Of a stretch of DNA of 43,392 nt, positions 1 to 7,148 are shown one piece after another. The notes under the pieces were generated by a model. The model searched no databases. It was not told the origin of the DNA and worked only from the letters and a program-made list of their open reading frames with translations. Every line of letters starts with the position of its first letter. Within the stretch, counting starts at the first letter, position 1. Where the stretch lies: positions 1 to 43,392 of the IMG/VR virus record IMGVR_UViG_3300009702_000042, one strand, 5' to 3'. The position numbers were made by a program, and so were the translations under genes. Source of the DNA: a virus.

Positions 1-628
1 CGATCTCCTGCGCCTGGGCCTGTTCCGGGGCCTGCGCCTGGGCCTGTTCCGGGGCCTGCGCCTGGGGCTGTGCTGGTGCCTGCGCCTGGGCCTGTTCCGG
101 GGCCTGCGCCTGGGCCTGTTCCGGGGCCTGCGCCTGCGCCTGCGCCTGGGGCTGTGCTGGTGCCTGCACTGGGGCTTGCTCCGGGGCCTGCGCCTGGGGC
201 TGTGCTGGTGCCTGCACTGGCGCTGGTGCCGCAGAGGCCAACAGATTCCGCATTACTTGGTCCACGATTTCCTTGGGGACCCCGCGTTTCAGGCGCCAGC
301 GGCCGTCTGCATTTTTCTTTCGTGTTCGTGCGTGGATCCTCGGATCCCATGGAATCCCGTCAGCGTCTACTTCGGTGTTCGCGCTCTGGTCAGCCGACGG
401 CCCGAGTTCTTCCTCCAGGGGTTTGTGTTCCGACTCATCCCCGAAATCGATTGATGTGTCCTCCGACTCATCCCCGAAATCGATGGACGTGTCCTCTGGT
501 GGGAGTTTTTCGGGCGTCAACCCAGTTTCCTGTTCCGATTCAGTTTTCCTGAGGTAAACCGAGTTTATGGCATTACCCAGGTCGTCGATTGCGAGCGCAA
601 GATTATCGATACTTTTCTCAAGTGACAT
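1..628 (-). CDS. N-terminal part of a phage protein with a Gln/Ala/Pro repeat (split by contig ends)
   Basis: This is the 5' part of a gene that continues at 43260-43082 when the contig is circularised. Codon phase is preserved across the joint, giving about 268 residues. The start is ATG at 628, read leftward. The N-terminus is acidic, with a duplicated short stretch reading DTSIDFGDESE. It is followed by a motif common in phage early proteins, DGIPWDPRIHAR...DGRWRLKRG, around residues 90-120, whose function is unknown. After this comes a low-complexity segment built from AQAQAPEQ-type octapeptides encoded by a 24-bp minisatellite. The gene lies between the RHH gene and the DUF2800 nuclease gene in the leftward operon. 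Its neighbours suggest a role in DNA metabolism, but no catalytic motif is visible. Confidence 0.8.
   Translation of the reverse strand, partial: MSLEKSIDNLALAIDDLGNAINSVYLRKTESEQETGLTPEKLPPEDTSIDFGDESEDTSIDFGDESEHKPLEEELGPSADQSANTEVDADGIPWDPRIHARTRKKNADGRWRLKRGVPKEIVDQVMRNLLASAAPAPVQAPAQPQAQAPEQAPVQAPAQPQAQAQAQAPEQAQAQAPEQAQAQAPAQPQAQAPEQAQAQAPEQAQAQEI
11..230. repeat. 24-bp coding minisatellite (long allele)
   Basis: There are about eight imperfect 24-bp units of the type cgcctgggcctgttccgggg plus cctg. Read on the minus strand, each encodes an octapeptide of Gln, Ala, Pro and Glu. Two unit variants alternate: one with ...gttccgggg..., one with ...gtgctggtg.... The same array is present at 43271-43360 but 132 bp shorter. 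Because unit changes are multiples of three, both lengths keep the frame. Confidence 0.9.
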
Positions 629-631
629 TTC

Positions 632-799
632 TCATCCCTCCCGTTCTGCGGTGAATCGGATTTTCCCACGTACGAATTCAAGCATCAGACGGCGCATTAT
701 CTGTGATGCTGACATCCCCTCCCGGGAAGCTGCGGCCTTGAACCTGGCACGCTCTTCGGGGGTGCATCGAATGTTTATTTTCACGATCTTTGCTGACAT
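632..799 (-). CDS. Small ribbon-helix-helix (CopG/Arc-like) protein
   Basis: The protein has 55 residues from ATG at 799. The pattern is a short beta strand with alternating residues (KIVKINIRCT), then helix one (PEERARFKAAASREG) and helix two (SASQIMRRLMLEFV), as in CopG/Arc DNA-binding proteins. Such proteins bind short palindromes as dimers of dimers and commonly act as repressors. It is the only clear DNA-binding regulator I see in the genome. It is therefore a candidate ligand of the inverted repeats on the early promoters, but this is inference. An upstream GTG at 841 would add 14 unlikely residues; the ribosome site for ATG 799 is weak, so the start is uncertain. Confidence 0.7.
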   Translation of the reverse strand: MSAKIVKINIRCTPEERARFKAAASREGMSASQIMRRLMLEFVRGKIRFTAEREG

Positions 800-862
800 T
801 TTCTCTGACCAATTTGTTATGAGAGGGGGTGACAATAGCACCCCCTGCCATACTCTGTCAAT

Positions 863-1216
863 TCATCTGTTCGCGGATTTCGGGAGCCGTTTCAGCGCTG
901 TGACGATCCTACCCTTGCGCCGCTCAAACGCGGCACGGGCTGCGGCTTCTGGTCCGATCGTCTTGACTTCCCGTTTCCGGATCCTTTGCTCTTTTACGTA
1001 TCCCGGGGCGGTGAAATTCGGTTCTCTTTTCGGGGAGTCGTCGTAGTCCTCGATTGCCCGGGTATACGCCGTGACCCCTCGCATTCCGAATTCGAACCGG
1101 GTGGTCCCGCTGGGCCGCCGCCATTCGATCAAAGTCCGCTCCCCGAACCGCAACGCCTTGACCGCATCAATCACTTCGTCCCGGGTCTCACAAATCGCTA
1201 ACGTTCTACTTGTCAT
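863..1216 (-). CDS. Unknown early protein, 117 residues
   Basis: The start is ATG 1216, with a GAGAGGA ribosome site just upstream. The protein is strongly basic in its C-terminal half (many Arg/Lys, residues 60-117). Its N-terminal half looks like a compact alpha/beta unit (TLAICETRDEVIDAVKALR...RTLIEWRR). No family is recognised. It sits in a tightly packed row of small leftward genes between an 82-residue unknown protein and the RHH protein. The basic tail would suit nucleic-acid contact, but nothing in the sequence proves it. Confidence 0.75.
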   Translation of the reverse strand: MTSRTLAICETRDEVIDAVKALRFGERTLIEWRRPSGTTRFEFGMRGVTAYTRAIEDYDDSPKREPNFTAPGYVKEQRIRKREVKTIGPEAAARAAFERRKGRIVTALKRLPKSANR

Positions 1217-1228
1217 TGTCTTTTCCTC

Positions 1229-1477
1229 TCAGGTTTCGATTTCGTCTACTCGGTGAAGAGGGAGCCTTTCCAGGTCACCCGTATTCCTATTCCTGACCAC
1301 CAGTCGGACCTGCATCGAATAATCGAGGACATCGGCTTCTACAAGGCGCGATCCGTTCCTGTACCAGATTCGAGATCCTTTGGGTATGGTCTTTCTCAGT
1401 TGATCATCGATATGTTTCTTGTAATCGAGGATCTCCAGACATATTGTGTAAAGTTCAAAATCGATCTGTCGTTTCAT
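1229..1477 (-). CDS. Unknown early protein, 82 residues
   Basis: The start is ATG 1477, preceded by a strong GGAGGGTGAC ribosome site that overlaps the end of the upstream gene. The N-terminal third is helical (FELYTICLEILDYKKHIDDQL). It is followed by a segment with SH3/KOW-like character (GSRIWYRNGSRLVEADVLDY...VRLVVRNRNTGDLERLPLHRVDEIE). That alternating beta pattern is typical of small barrel domains, but I cannot name a family. Translation is probably coupled to the upstream 70-residue gene. Confidence 0.7.
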   Translation of the reverse strand: MKRQIDFELYTICLEILDYKKHIDDQLRKTIPKGSRIWYRNGSRLVEADVLDYSMQVRLVVRNRNTGDLERLPLHRVDEIET

Positions 1478-1478
1478 G

Positions 1479-1691
1479 TCACCCTCCGGTCAGTAATATG
1501 GGCGCGTCATCCCCGAACCGCCCCCGGATATACCTGATCGCGGCTTCCTCGGACGTGAAGTTCTCGGGGTAGGTGAGGGCGGATTCCCGCCCTCCCGATG
1601 CTGAGATTTTCTCGTCGATCATCCAAACGGTAATTGGGCCGTTCAGCACATTCACTCGGCGGACCCGGAACTTCCACAAATTCTTGCTCAT
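1479..1691 (-). CDS. Unknown early protein, 70 residues
   Basis: ATG 1691 shares its first base with the TGA stop of the upstream gene (TGATG), a classic translational coupling. A GTG at 1694 would add one residue. The sequence is a small alpha/beta protein (WKFRVRRVNVLNGPITVWMI...FTSEEAAIRYIRGRFGDDAPILLTGG). No family is recognised. It is part of the leftward run of small early genes, a typical place for host-modifying or anti-defence proteins in phages, but no specific role can be read. Confidence 0.65.
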   Translation of the reverse strand: MSKNLWKFRVRRVNVLNGPITVWMIDEKISASGGRESALTYPENFTSEEAAIRYIRGRFGDDAPILLTGG

Positions 1692-1993
1692 CACGCGGCC
1701 TCCATTTTCTTGGCACTGATACGTACGCTCACCACCTCGCGGTAGTTCGTGTGCGCACGGATCAATTGCCGACTAGGTTTCAACCGCTCCGCAATCGTCT
1801 TCCAGTACACCGATTTCCGGATAGACTTGATCAGATTGACCTGGAAGAACGTACCCTTGGCCTCCGTCTCACTGGCGTCTTCCAGCAGTTTTTCGATATC
1901 CCCCGCCAAGTCTTTTTCCCGTGCCCGCAAGTCAGCGATCTTTGCACGAATCATCCCAAGTTCATCAATTTTGCTCGTCAGTTCATTTACCAT
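1691..1993 (-). CDS. Unknown early protein with N-terminal coiled coil, 100 residues
   Basis: ATG 1993 has a GGAG ribosome site seven bases upstream and overlaps the stop of the preceding gene by a few bases. Residues 1-45 form a charged heptad-like helix (VNELTSKIDELGMIRAKI followed by ADLRAREKDLAGDIEKLL) that suggests a coiled coil. The C-terminal half is basic (SIRKSVYWKTIAERLKPSRQ). No enzyme motif is seen. A longer frame to 2062 exists but lacks a ribosome site and overlaps the upstream gene extensively, so I prefer 1993. Confidence 0.7.
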   Translation of the reverse strand: MVNELTSKIDELGMIRAKIADLRAREKDLAGDIEKLLEDASETEAKGTFFQVNLIKSIRKSVYWKTIAERLKPSRQLIRAHTNYREVVSVRISAKKMEAA

Positions 1994-2595
1994 GCTTCTT
2001 CTCCATCCAGATCCAAACCAAATACTCTTGCGAGTTCCTGGTACGTAGTGTCGTAACACCACATCCCGCCTTGCTTGACAGCTTCCCGTGCGGCTCCGAG
2101 ATCACCCACCTCAAGAGCTTTTCGACATTCCTCTATCGATCTCTTTGCTCCCCTGACCGCCGTGGAAACGTACTCCGAGTATCTCCCCGCACGCTCCCGG
2201 GCATTCGACCAATTTGGCCCGTCGGGGATGCCCTTCGCCCAATCCGGGCCCCGGGTCGTTGTCGCTTCTTGCTCGTCGTCAGACTCCCAGAACATCGTCC
2301 AATTGAATTCGTAATCGTCCGGAATCGCCACGAGGGCTTCCGCGATCACCGTCTCCCGACATGTCTTTTCGATCTCATCGATTACTTGACGGCTATCCGA
2401 AATTGGGTCCAAGCCCCACTTGGCGCATAGCTCCCGGGCGAGGTCCTGGGTGGTAACCGTCGCTCCCCGAAGGGCCGTGTCGAGCACGGTGTCGTAATCG
2501 TCCCACCCGTTTACGATTTCTTTCGCCAGTTTCACGGTATCCATTTCTTTTAGTTTGTCCAACTCGGTTATCAGATTCTTGGCTTCCGCAGTCAT
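1987..2595 (-). CDS. Unknown early protein, 202 residues
   Basis: Start ATG 2595 has a GGAGGT ribosome site inside the duplicated promoter-leader cassette. The frame stays open upstream through the promoter itself, so the upstream TTG is rejected. The protein is acidic and mostly helical, with Trp-rich stretches in the middle (FNWTMFWESDDEQE, GPNWSN) and no recognised domain. It is the first gene after promoter 2630-2658, and the following small genes are probably co-transcribed. Confidence 0.7.
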   Translation of the reverse strand: MTAEAKNLITELDKLKEMDTVKLAKEIVNGWDDYDTVLDTALRGATVTTQDLARELCAKWGLDPISDSRQVIDEIEKTCRETVIAEALVAIPDDYEFNWTMFWESDDEQEATTTRGPDWAKGIPDGPNWSNARERAGRYSEYVSTAVRGAKRSIEECRKALEVGDLGAAREAVKQGGMWCYDTTYQELARVFGLDLDGEEAW

Positions 2596-2667
2596 CTTTC
2601 TACCTCCGTTTTTCTCAATCCACGCCCCCATCTTACCGTGGATGGGGGACGTTGTCAACCCCTTTAG
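2592..2667. repeat. 76-bp promoter-leader direct repeat, copy 1
   Basis: This is identical base for base to 3158-3233. Each copy contains a full promoter (-35, 17-base spacer, -10), an 8-bp inverted repeat around the -10, the leader and the ribosome site up to and including the ATG of a downstream gene. It appears to be a duplicated regulatory cassette that gives two early genes identical control. Confidence 0.9.
2630..2658 (-). promoter_or_regulatory. Leftward sigma70-type promoter, family member 1
   Basis: The -35 TTGACA is at 2658-2653, the spacer is 17 bases and the -10 TAAGAT is at 2635-2630. The -35 lies in GTTGACAAC, itself a 9-base palindrome with a central A. CCCCCATC and GATGGGGG form a perfect 8-bp inverted repeat with an 8-base loop spanning the -10 and spacer, so it could be an operator or a hairpin. 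Confidence 0.75.
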
Positions 2668-3161
2668 AGCAATTCTTTCTCAGCAAACGACACATGGTCG
2701 GCGCCCCCGATGACAATATGATCCAGGACTCGAATACCGACGAGGACCAGTGCACTCTTGAGGCGTGAGGTGATTTTCATATCAGCGTTACTCGGTGTCG
2801 GGTCCCCAGACGGGTGGTTGTGCGCCAGGATCACCGCTGCGGCGTTGCTCTCCAAAGCCTCCACGACCACCTCCCGGGGCGATACCTGCGCACTATCGAT
2901 AGTGCCACGGAATAGTTCTTTGTACTCGATGAGCCGGTGCTGGTTGTCCAACATCAAGCAAACGAATTTTTCGTGTTTCGCATCTTGCAGCTTGGTACGC
3001 AAAAAGAGTTTTGCCGCGTCCGGTGTGGTCAGCTTCACCCCGGGTTGACGTAATCGGCTATCCAGGATCTGCATTGCTTTCTCGATGATCTGATCATCCG
3101 TGAGCCGGGCGAACGGGTCACTTCCGTATTCCGGGATATCCTCTGACTTTACTTTGTTCAT
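2664..3161 (-). CDS. radC: RadC-type JAB/MPN domain protein
   Basis: The protein has 165 residues from ATG 3161, in a promoter cassette with a GGAGGT ribosome site. The JAB motif is complete: Glu in the IEYKELFRGT segment (about residues 79-87), then HNHPSGD at 114-120 and Asp at 127. Full-length chromosomal RadC has an N-terminal helix-hairpin-helix part that is missing here. Phage and integrative-element versions of this short form are common. Despite the name, RadC has no proven repair function; the fold is that of a Zn-dependent isopeptidase-like enzyme. It is the second gene of the early block, with its own promoter. Confidence 0.85.
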   Translation of the reverse strand: MNKVKSEDIPEYGSDPFARLTDDQIIEKAMQILDSRLRQPGVKLTTPDAAKLFLRTKLQDAKHEKFVCLMLDNQHRLIEYKELFRGTIDSAQVSPREVVVEALESNAAAVILAHNHPSGDPTPSNADMKITSRLKSALVLVGIRVLDHIVIGGADHVSFAEKELL

Positions 3162-3233
3162 CTTTCTACCTCCGTTTTTCTCAATCCACGCCCCCATCTT
3201 ACCGTGGATGGGGGACGTTGTCAACCCCTTTAG
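3158..3233. repeat. 76-bp promoter-leader direct repeat, copy 2
   Basis: This is identical to 2592-2667 and carries the promoter and ribosome site of the RadC-type gene. Perfect identity over non-coding sequence suggests a recent duplication, gene conversion, or strong selection on the whole cassette. Confidence 0.9.
3196..3224 (-). promoter_or_regulatory. Leftward sigma70-type promoter, family member 2
   Basis: The -35 TTGACA is at 3224-3219, the spacer is 17 bases and the -10 TAAGAT is at 3201-3196, with the same 8-bp inverted repeat over the -10 as copy 1. The predicted transcript begins near 3189 and leads straight into the RadC-type gene. Confidence 0.75.
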
Positions 3234-3637
3234 TCGATAGTCGATCCGATGTATCTGTAGGGCTTGTCCCACCGGCCGATTTGAATGCTTATGTACCACC
3301 CTACGTCGAAATAGTCAGTCATCGAGTCGCTCCGGTCCCAGTTACCGATATCAGCGCCCCGGCCGTCCATCGCATTCTGGAGTTCTTCCAGGAATTGGAC
3401 CATGATCCCGGGGAAATCCCTGCTGATGTAGTATTGATTCACTTGAACGTAACCCCCTGTTTCTTGTCCAGTTTTTCTTTCATAACCGGAGATCAGATCG
3501 AGGTTCCCTTCCCTCAACGTCACCACAAGCTCTGAGTGGTGCTTTACAGCGATGGACCCCTTTATGCCATACTTTTTCAGGACCGCTTTGATGCCAGGAG
3601 CTAATTTTTTCTTCATGTCTTGATTTATGTAAGCCAT
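3230..3637 (-). CDS. Conserved early protein of unknown function, 135 residues
   Basis: ATG 3637 follows a GAGGT ribosome site seven bases upstream. The protein opens with MAYINQDMKKKLAPGIKAVL, a basic helix. It ends with a dense aromatic/acidic signature (DSMTDYFDVGWYISI and IGRWDKPYRY), which I recall from unannotated proteins on phages and mobile elements. Function is unknown. It is the first gene of the leftward early unit, directly behind promoter 3671-3699, so it is probably among the first proteins made after infection. That position is often held by host-takeover or anti-defence proteins. Confidence 0.8.
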   Translation of the reverse strand: MAYINQDMKKKLAPGIKAVLKKYGIKGSIAVKHHSELVVTLREGNLDLISGYERKTGQETGGYVQVNQYYISRDFPGIMVQFLEELQNAMDGRGADIGNWDRSDSMTDYFDVGWYISIQIGRWDKPYRYIGSTID

Positions 3638-3670
3638 TGTTCTACCTCGTTTCTCTCAGTTGACGCCTAC

Positions 3671-3699
3671 AGTTTACCCATAATGGTGTACGTTGTCAA
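3671..3699 (-). promoter_or_regulatory. Leftward sigma70-type promoter, family member 3
   Basis: The -35 TTGACA is at 3699-3694, the spacer is 17 bases and the -10 TAAACT is at 3676-3671. It shares the GTTGACAACGT block with the other members. TACA and TGTA arms flank the spacer and -10. It is the most upstream promoter of the leftward early operon. Confidence 0.75.
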
Positions 3700-3710
3700 C
3701 CCCCTATGTG

Positions 3711-3738
3711 AAAAAAAAACCCGGCCAGGGCGGCCGGG
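3711..3738 (-). terminator. Intrinsic terminator, leftward
   Basis: The stem CCCGGCC/GGCCGGG (3738-3732 with 3726-3720 on the minus strand) has a 5-base loop and is followed by nine T. It is only effective leftward. It ends transcripts just before promoter 3671-3699, although no leftward protein gene lies immediately upstream. Confidence 0.85.
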
Positions 3739-3828
3739 AAAGGCATGGTCCGAGGATCTTGCCGGAGAAGAGCAAGCGGAGGTTGAACCACAGAAACTAA
3801 ATTGGACCACGGAACCATTTAGAGATTC
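3711..3828 (-). ncRNA. Candidate short leftward RNA
   Basis: An extended -10 (TGCTATCAT; hexamer TATCAT at 3840-3835) precedes about 117 bases ending in the perfect terminator at 3711-3738. No plausible protein is encoded: the only frame from an ATG runs through the terminator. The terminator needs a transcript to act on, and this is the nearest possible source. There is no clear -35, so the call is weak. The alternative is that the terminator only shields the early promoter from antisense transcription. Confidence 0.3.
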
Positions 3829-3865
3829 CGATATATGATAGCAGAAATTTTATCAATCGTAGTGG

Positions 3866-3894
3866 TGGACATTGGCCGCTCGCACGGGCAGAAT
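3866..3894 (+). promoter_or_regulatory. Possible rightward promoter for the primase gene
   Basis: TGGACA (3866-3871), a 17-base spacer and CAGAAT (3889-3894) match the sigma70 boxes in 5/6 and 4/6 positions. The transcript would start near 3900 at a hairpin leader, followed by the strong ribosome site of the primase gene. Confidence 0.4.
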
Positions 3895-3899
3895 AAAAT

Positions 3900-3925
3900 G
3901 CCCCGGGTGTCTACACACCCAGGGC
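3900..3925 (+). promoter_or_regulatory. Leader hairpin upstream of the primase gene
   Basis: GCCC-c-GGGTGT / ACACCC-a-GGGC is a near-perfect stem with a CTAC loop, 37 bases before the primase start codon. No T run follows on the plus strand, so it more likely stabilises the mRNA 5' end. On the minus strand ATTTTATT follows, so weak leftward termination is possible. Confidence 0.5.
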
Positions 3926-3961
3926 AAACCTTCACCGTAGAGAAAGGGAGAGGAGACTCAC

Positions 3962-6193
3962 GTGACCCAGGTAAACGTAGGACCACATATGAATTTTACC
4001 ATTAAACTCACAGAGTTAAACAATTTTTCACTTCGGGACGCTGCGATCGCGTATGCCCGAGCCGGATTTCGAGTATTCCCATTGCAGGCCGGGAGCAAAC
4101 TCCCCCGCCCAGGCTGGTCATGGAAACGGATGGCCACCTCCGACGTCGACGCGATTGCGGACTGGTGGCGGATCTGGCCGGAGGCCAACATCGGCCTGGC
4201 ACTCGGGCCAGGATCCGGTGCCATCGCCCTGGACATCGACATGAAAGGCGGTCAGGATGGCCTCCGCAGCTATCGTGCGATCACCCAAGACTGCTACACG
4301 GGGCCGGTCCAGCAAACGCCTACCGGGGGGCAGCACTTGTTGTTCCGGCCCATCGAGGGGCTCGTCAATTTCGCGCACCGGGGGCACCTCGGTGGGCTGG
4401 ACATGCGCACCGAGGGCGGGTATATCGTCGCAGCGCCGAGCGTCACCCAGGACGGGCACTATCGATGGATCCAAGACGGGCCTATCCCAGCAATGCCGGA
4501 CGCGCTTCGCGTGGCCTGTCAGCAATGGTCGACCCAATCGAATACCTGTACAGTAGACGTTCCCGACATCCCCGCTGACCTTCCCGACTATCATCACCTC
4601 TCCCCGCCACTTCCCCCTCAATATATCGACTACCTCGACCACGGCGAGACGGCACCCTGGGATCACGATGAGTCCCGAGCTATTTTTGCCGTTGCGGGGG
4701 CCCTTGCGCGGCGATTCCCGGACCGGGGGGTCGTCATGGGGATCCTGGCCGCTAATCCGTACGCTTGGGCGTGTGCTCAGCGTCACCGCCAGGTAGGGGA
4801 TCCTGCGCAATGGCTGTGGAAATACGGAGTGGGAAAAATGGTGCAACACGTCGAAGTATCCCGAGCCCCCGCGACAGATGTGTTTTCACGTGTGGATCAC
4901 GGGGGCGTGTCCGCGAATATGTCCACCGCAGGGGCTGCCCATCAGCAGTCCCCTGGGGGCGTCGTACCGTTCCCTAGTCCCCCCGATTCGCCCTCACCAC
5001 AGGACGATCGGCCCCGCCTGACTGCGGTTCCGCCCTCGCTGAATGTCCCTGTCCGCCCGCCCCAGCATGTCATCGACCCGCTGTTACCCCGGGGCGTGGT
5101 GACGTTGCTCGGTGGGCACGGTGGCGCGGGCAAGTCCCAGTTGGCCCTGGTGCTGGCGGCCCATGCGGCATGCGGCCGGGCCTGGGGTGGCTTTGCCGTG
5201 GCGCCATGTAAGAGTTTGTATGTGTCCCATGAAGACCCAGTGGATCTTGCCCGATTGCGGCTGCAAAAGATCGTTCGAGAGTATGATTTGCCTGCGGATC
5301 AAGTCGAGGCCGGGGTTCGCCTGGTCGATGCCACCGAGGCGGTGTTGGCGACCGAGTTTGTCGAAGCCGGTCTTCGTCGCCTGGTGTTGACCCCAGCGTA
5401 TGAGGATCTGCGGGCCCTGGTCGCGGAACACAAGCCAGGTTTGATATTCGTGGACAATGCCTCGGACGCCTATGACGGCCCAGAGAACGATAGGCGTATG
5501 GTGCGGGGATTCGTGCGGGCCCTGGCACGGATCGCCCGGGACAACGACGCGGCCATGGTGCTGCTGGCACATGTGGATAAAGTCGCCGCCCGATACGGTG
5601 GGGCGGGAAATTCTTATTCTGGATCAACGGCTTGGCACAACAGCGCCCGGTCTCGAATAGCGCTGATAGAGGTCGAGGGCGAGATCCAGCTTCACCATGA
5701 GAAGGCCAATTTCACTCAGCGAGCGACGCCAATACCGCTCGACTGGTCCGCCGACGGGGTGCTTGTCCCAGCGAGCAAAGAGGCCGGGCGCACCGCCCAG
5801 GATGTCGAAGACGACAAAGGGGTGCTACAGGCGCTCAGAGAGGCCGTCGCAGCCGGGGAAGCACCCCCGGCTACTCGCACCGGGGGGCGGACCGCATTCC
5901 ACGTGCTCAGTTGCTATCCGAGTTTCCCAGAGGACCTCGCGAGCGCAGGCAAGACAGACGGACGTCGACGATTCTGGGCGGCCATGGACCGACTCACAGA
6001 CGCGGGGCGGATCTGCATCGAGGAATATGTGAACGACTGGAGAAAGGTCAGGTCGAGGTACGTGCCGGTCGACAGCGACCCAGGGCCAACACCACAGGCC
6101 CCACCGTCCGAGACGTCACCATCGGGGCCGGAAATTTCCGAAAATAACGAAAATATCGAAAATAACGAAGAACTCCCGCCGTGGTTGCTGTAA
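3962..6193 (+). CDS. Primase-polymerase fused to a RecA-like ATPase (replication protein)
   Basis: The protein has 743 residues from GTG 3962, with an AGAGGAGA ribosome site. Residues about 25-200 match the bifunctional primase/polymerase (prim-pol) N-terminal family: AYARAGFRVFPL, the metal-binding pair D91-x-D93 in ALDIDMKGG, and TPTGGQHLLF with H125. A Pro/Ser-rich linker (about 320-360) leads to a RepA/AAA_25-type ATPase: Walker A GGHGGAGKS near 383-391, Walker B LIFVDNAS near 493, then AMVLLAHVDK. It should make primers and unwind or load at the origin, which probably lies just downstream. It is the only clear rightward gene between the early operon and the late genes. The C-terminal tail is Asn/Glu-rich and probably disordered. 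Confidence 0.9.
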   Translation: MTQVNVGPHMNFTIKLTELNNFSLRDAAIAYARAGFRVFPLQAGSKLPRPGWSWKRMATSDVDAIADWWRIWPEANIGLALGPGSGAIALDIDMKGGQDGLRSYRAITQDCYTGPVQQTPTGGQHLLFRPIEGLVNFAHRGHLGGLDMRTEGGYIVAAPSVTQDGHYRWIQDGPIPAMPDALRVACQQWSTQSNTCTVDVPDIPADLPDYHHLSPPLPPQYIDYLDHGETAPWDHDESRAIFAVAGALARRFPDRGVVMGILAANPYAWACAQRHRQVGDPAQWLWKYGVGKMVQHVEVSRAPATDVFSRVDHGGVSANMSTAGAAHQQSPGGVVPFPSPPDSPSPQDDRPRLTAVPPSLNVPVRPPQHVIDPLLPRGVVTLLGGHGGAGKSQLALVLAAHAACGRAWGGFAVAPCKSLYVSHEDPVDLARLRLQKIVREYDLPADQVEAGVRLVDATEAVLATEFVEAGLRRLVLTPAYEDLRALVAEHKPGLIFVDNASDAYDGPENDRRMVRGFVRALARIARDNDAAMVLLAHVDKVAARYGGAGNSYSGSTAWHNSARSRIALIEVEGEIQLHHEKANFTQRATPIPLDWSADGVLVPASKEAGRTAQDVEDDKGVLQALREAVAAGEAPPATRTGGRTAFHVLSCYPSFPEDLASAGKTDGRRRFWAAMDRLTDAGRICIEEYVNDWRKVRSRYVPVDSDPGPTPQAPPSETSPSGPEISENNENIENNEELPPWLL

Positions 6194-6815
6194 ATTATCG
6201 ATAAATTTTCGATAAATTTTCGATAAATTATCGATAATTATCGATAAATTAGGTGGATCGCTTGGGTGGACAATGGCTACCCTGCCTTTTCGAGGCCAAA
6301 ATGTTGCGCCAATGGTACGTTGTCCATACCTTTTTCGGGGGTGAAATCCCTCGGTCGGAACCTCTGCAGCCCGCATGGTTCCTCGTTGCGCCAATGCGCG
6401 CCAATGGACAATGTCCATTCGGCGCACTTTCCATAATTCCGCGAAAATTATCGAAAATTATCGAAAAATTGTTGAATATTTATCAACAGTCTAGGCGGAT
6501 TCGTGGTTAATGGTTCCTAACTGTTAACAATAAACGCAAAATTTTCGATAATTTTCGATAATTTTTCGATAATTTTAAAAGTGCGCCAATGCGCCAATGG
6601 GCCCATGGTGGCCATTGTCCATTGGCGCAAGCGGTTTTACGTGAAATTTCGCGCCAATGGACAATGGCCACCCTGGTGTCAAAATGGATCACCACCACGC
6701 CGGAGCCCGCTCTGGGCACGGTTTGCGCCAATGCGCCAATGGGTAAAATTCTGATTGGCGCGCATTGGCGCAAACCGCCCGAAACGAGCTTTCCGCGACC
6801 GGGCGTGGGGTGGCC

Positions 6816-6862
6816 GCGCCAATAGGCCCCCCCCCCCCCTTTAGGGGGGGGGCCATTGGCGC
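6816..6862. repeat. Long inverted repeat with C13/G9 tracts
   Basis: GCGCCAAT (6816-6823) pairs with ATTGGCGC (6855-6862), GGCC with GGCC, and a run of 13 C (6827-6839) faces a run of 9 G (6844-6852) across a TTTA loop. This gives a stem of about 21 bp with one bulged A. The homopolymer lengths may be inexact. It could extrude as a cruciform in supercoiled DNA, or the G run could fold on itself. Confidence 0.7.
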
Positions 6863-7148
6863 AACCCTCGCCCGGGAGTGCTCGTCGAGGGGGGTGCGCC
6901 AATCAGAATTTCTCGCCCCTCATCGGCGAAATCGATAATTTTCGAAAATTTTTCCGGGAGCGAAAAATCGCTATGGTGACGGTGAAATTCTCCCTACCCG
7001 GGGGCGTATCCGATGGTGATGACCCCATCAGGCCGACGGAGGCCGCGAATGCGCCGCGAAACAGGGGGACCTAGTACCCTGGATAGGGTTTTGGGAAAAA
7101 GCGCCTCAGATCGGCTCTCAGGAGGTTCGGTGTGGGTGGGATTTTGGG

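Noticed and set aside
11-230. Regular 24-bp repeats that could suggest a CRISPR array
   Set aside because: There are no unique spacers; the units abut directly and encode an in-frame octapeptide repeat.
70-552. Rightward Pro/Gly-rich frame over the minisatellite
   Set aside because: It is the antisense of the repeat gene; low complexity only.
1987-2658. Longer forms of the 202-residue and RadC-type genes starting upstream
   Set aside because: The extra codons run through the promoter and leader cassette; the internal ATG has the strong ribosome site.
2664-3161. RadC call taken as evidence for DNA repair
   Set aside because: Only the JAB domain is present and RadC proteins have no proven repair role, so the gene name is kept only as a family label.
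6856-7074. Short rightward frames in the putative origin, including ATG 6973 with 34 codons
   Set aside because: The ribosome site is poorly placed and the product has no sensible composition; the region is dominated by repeats.
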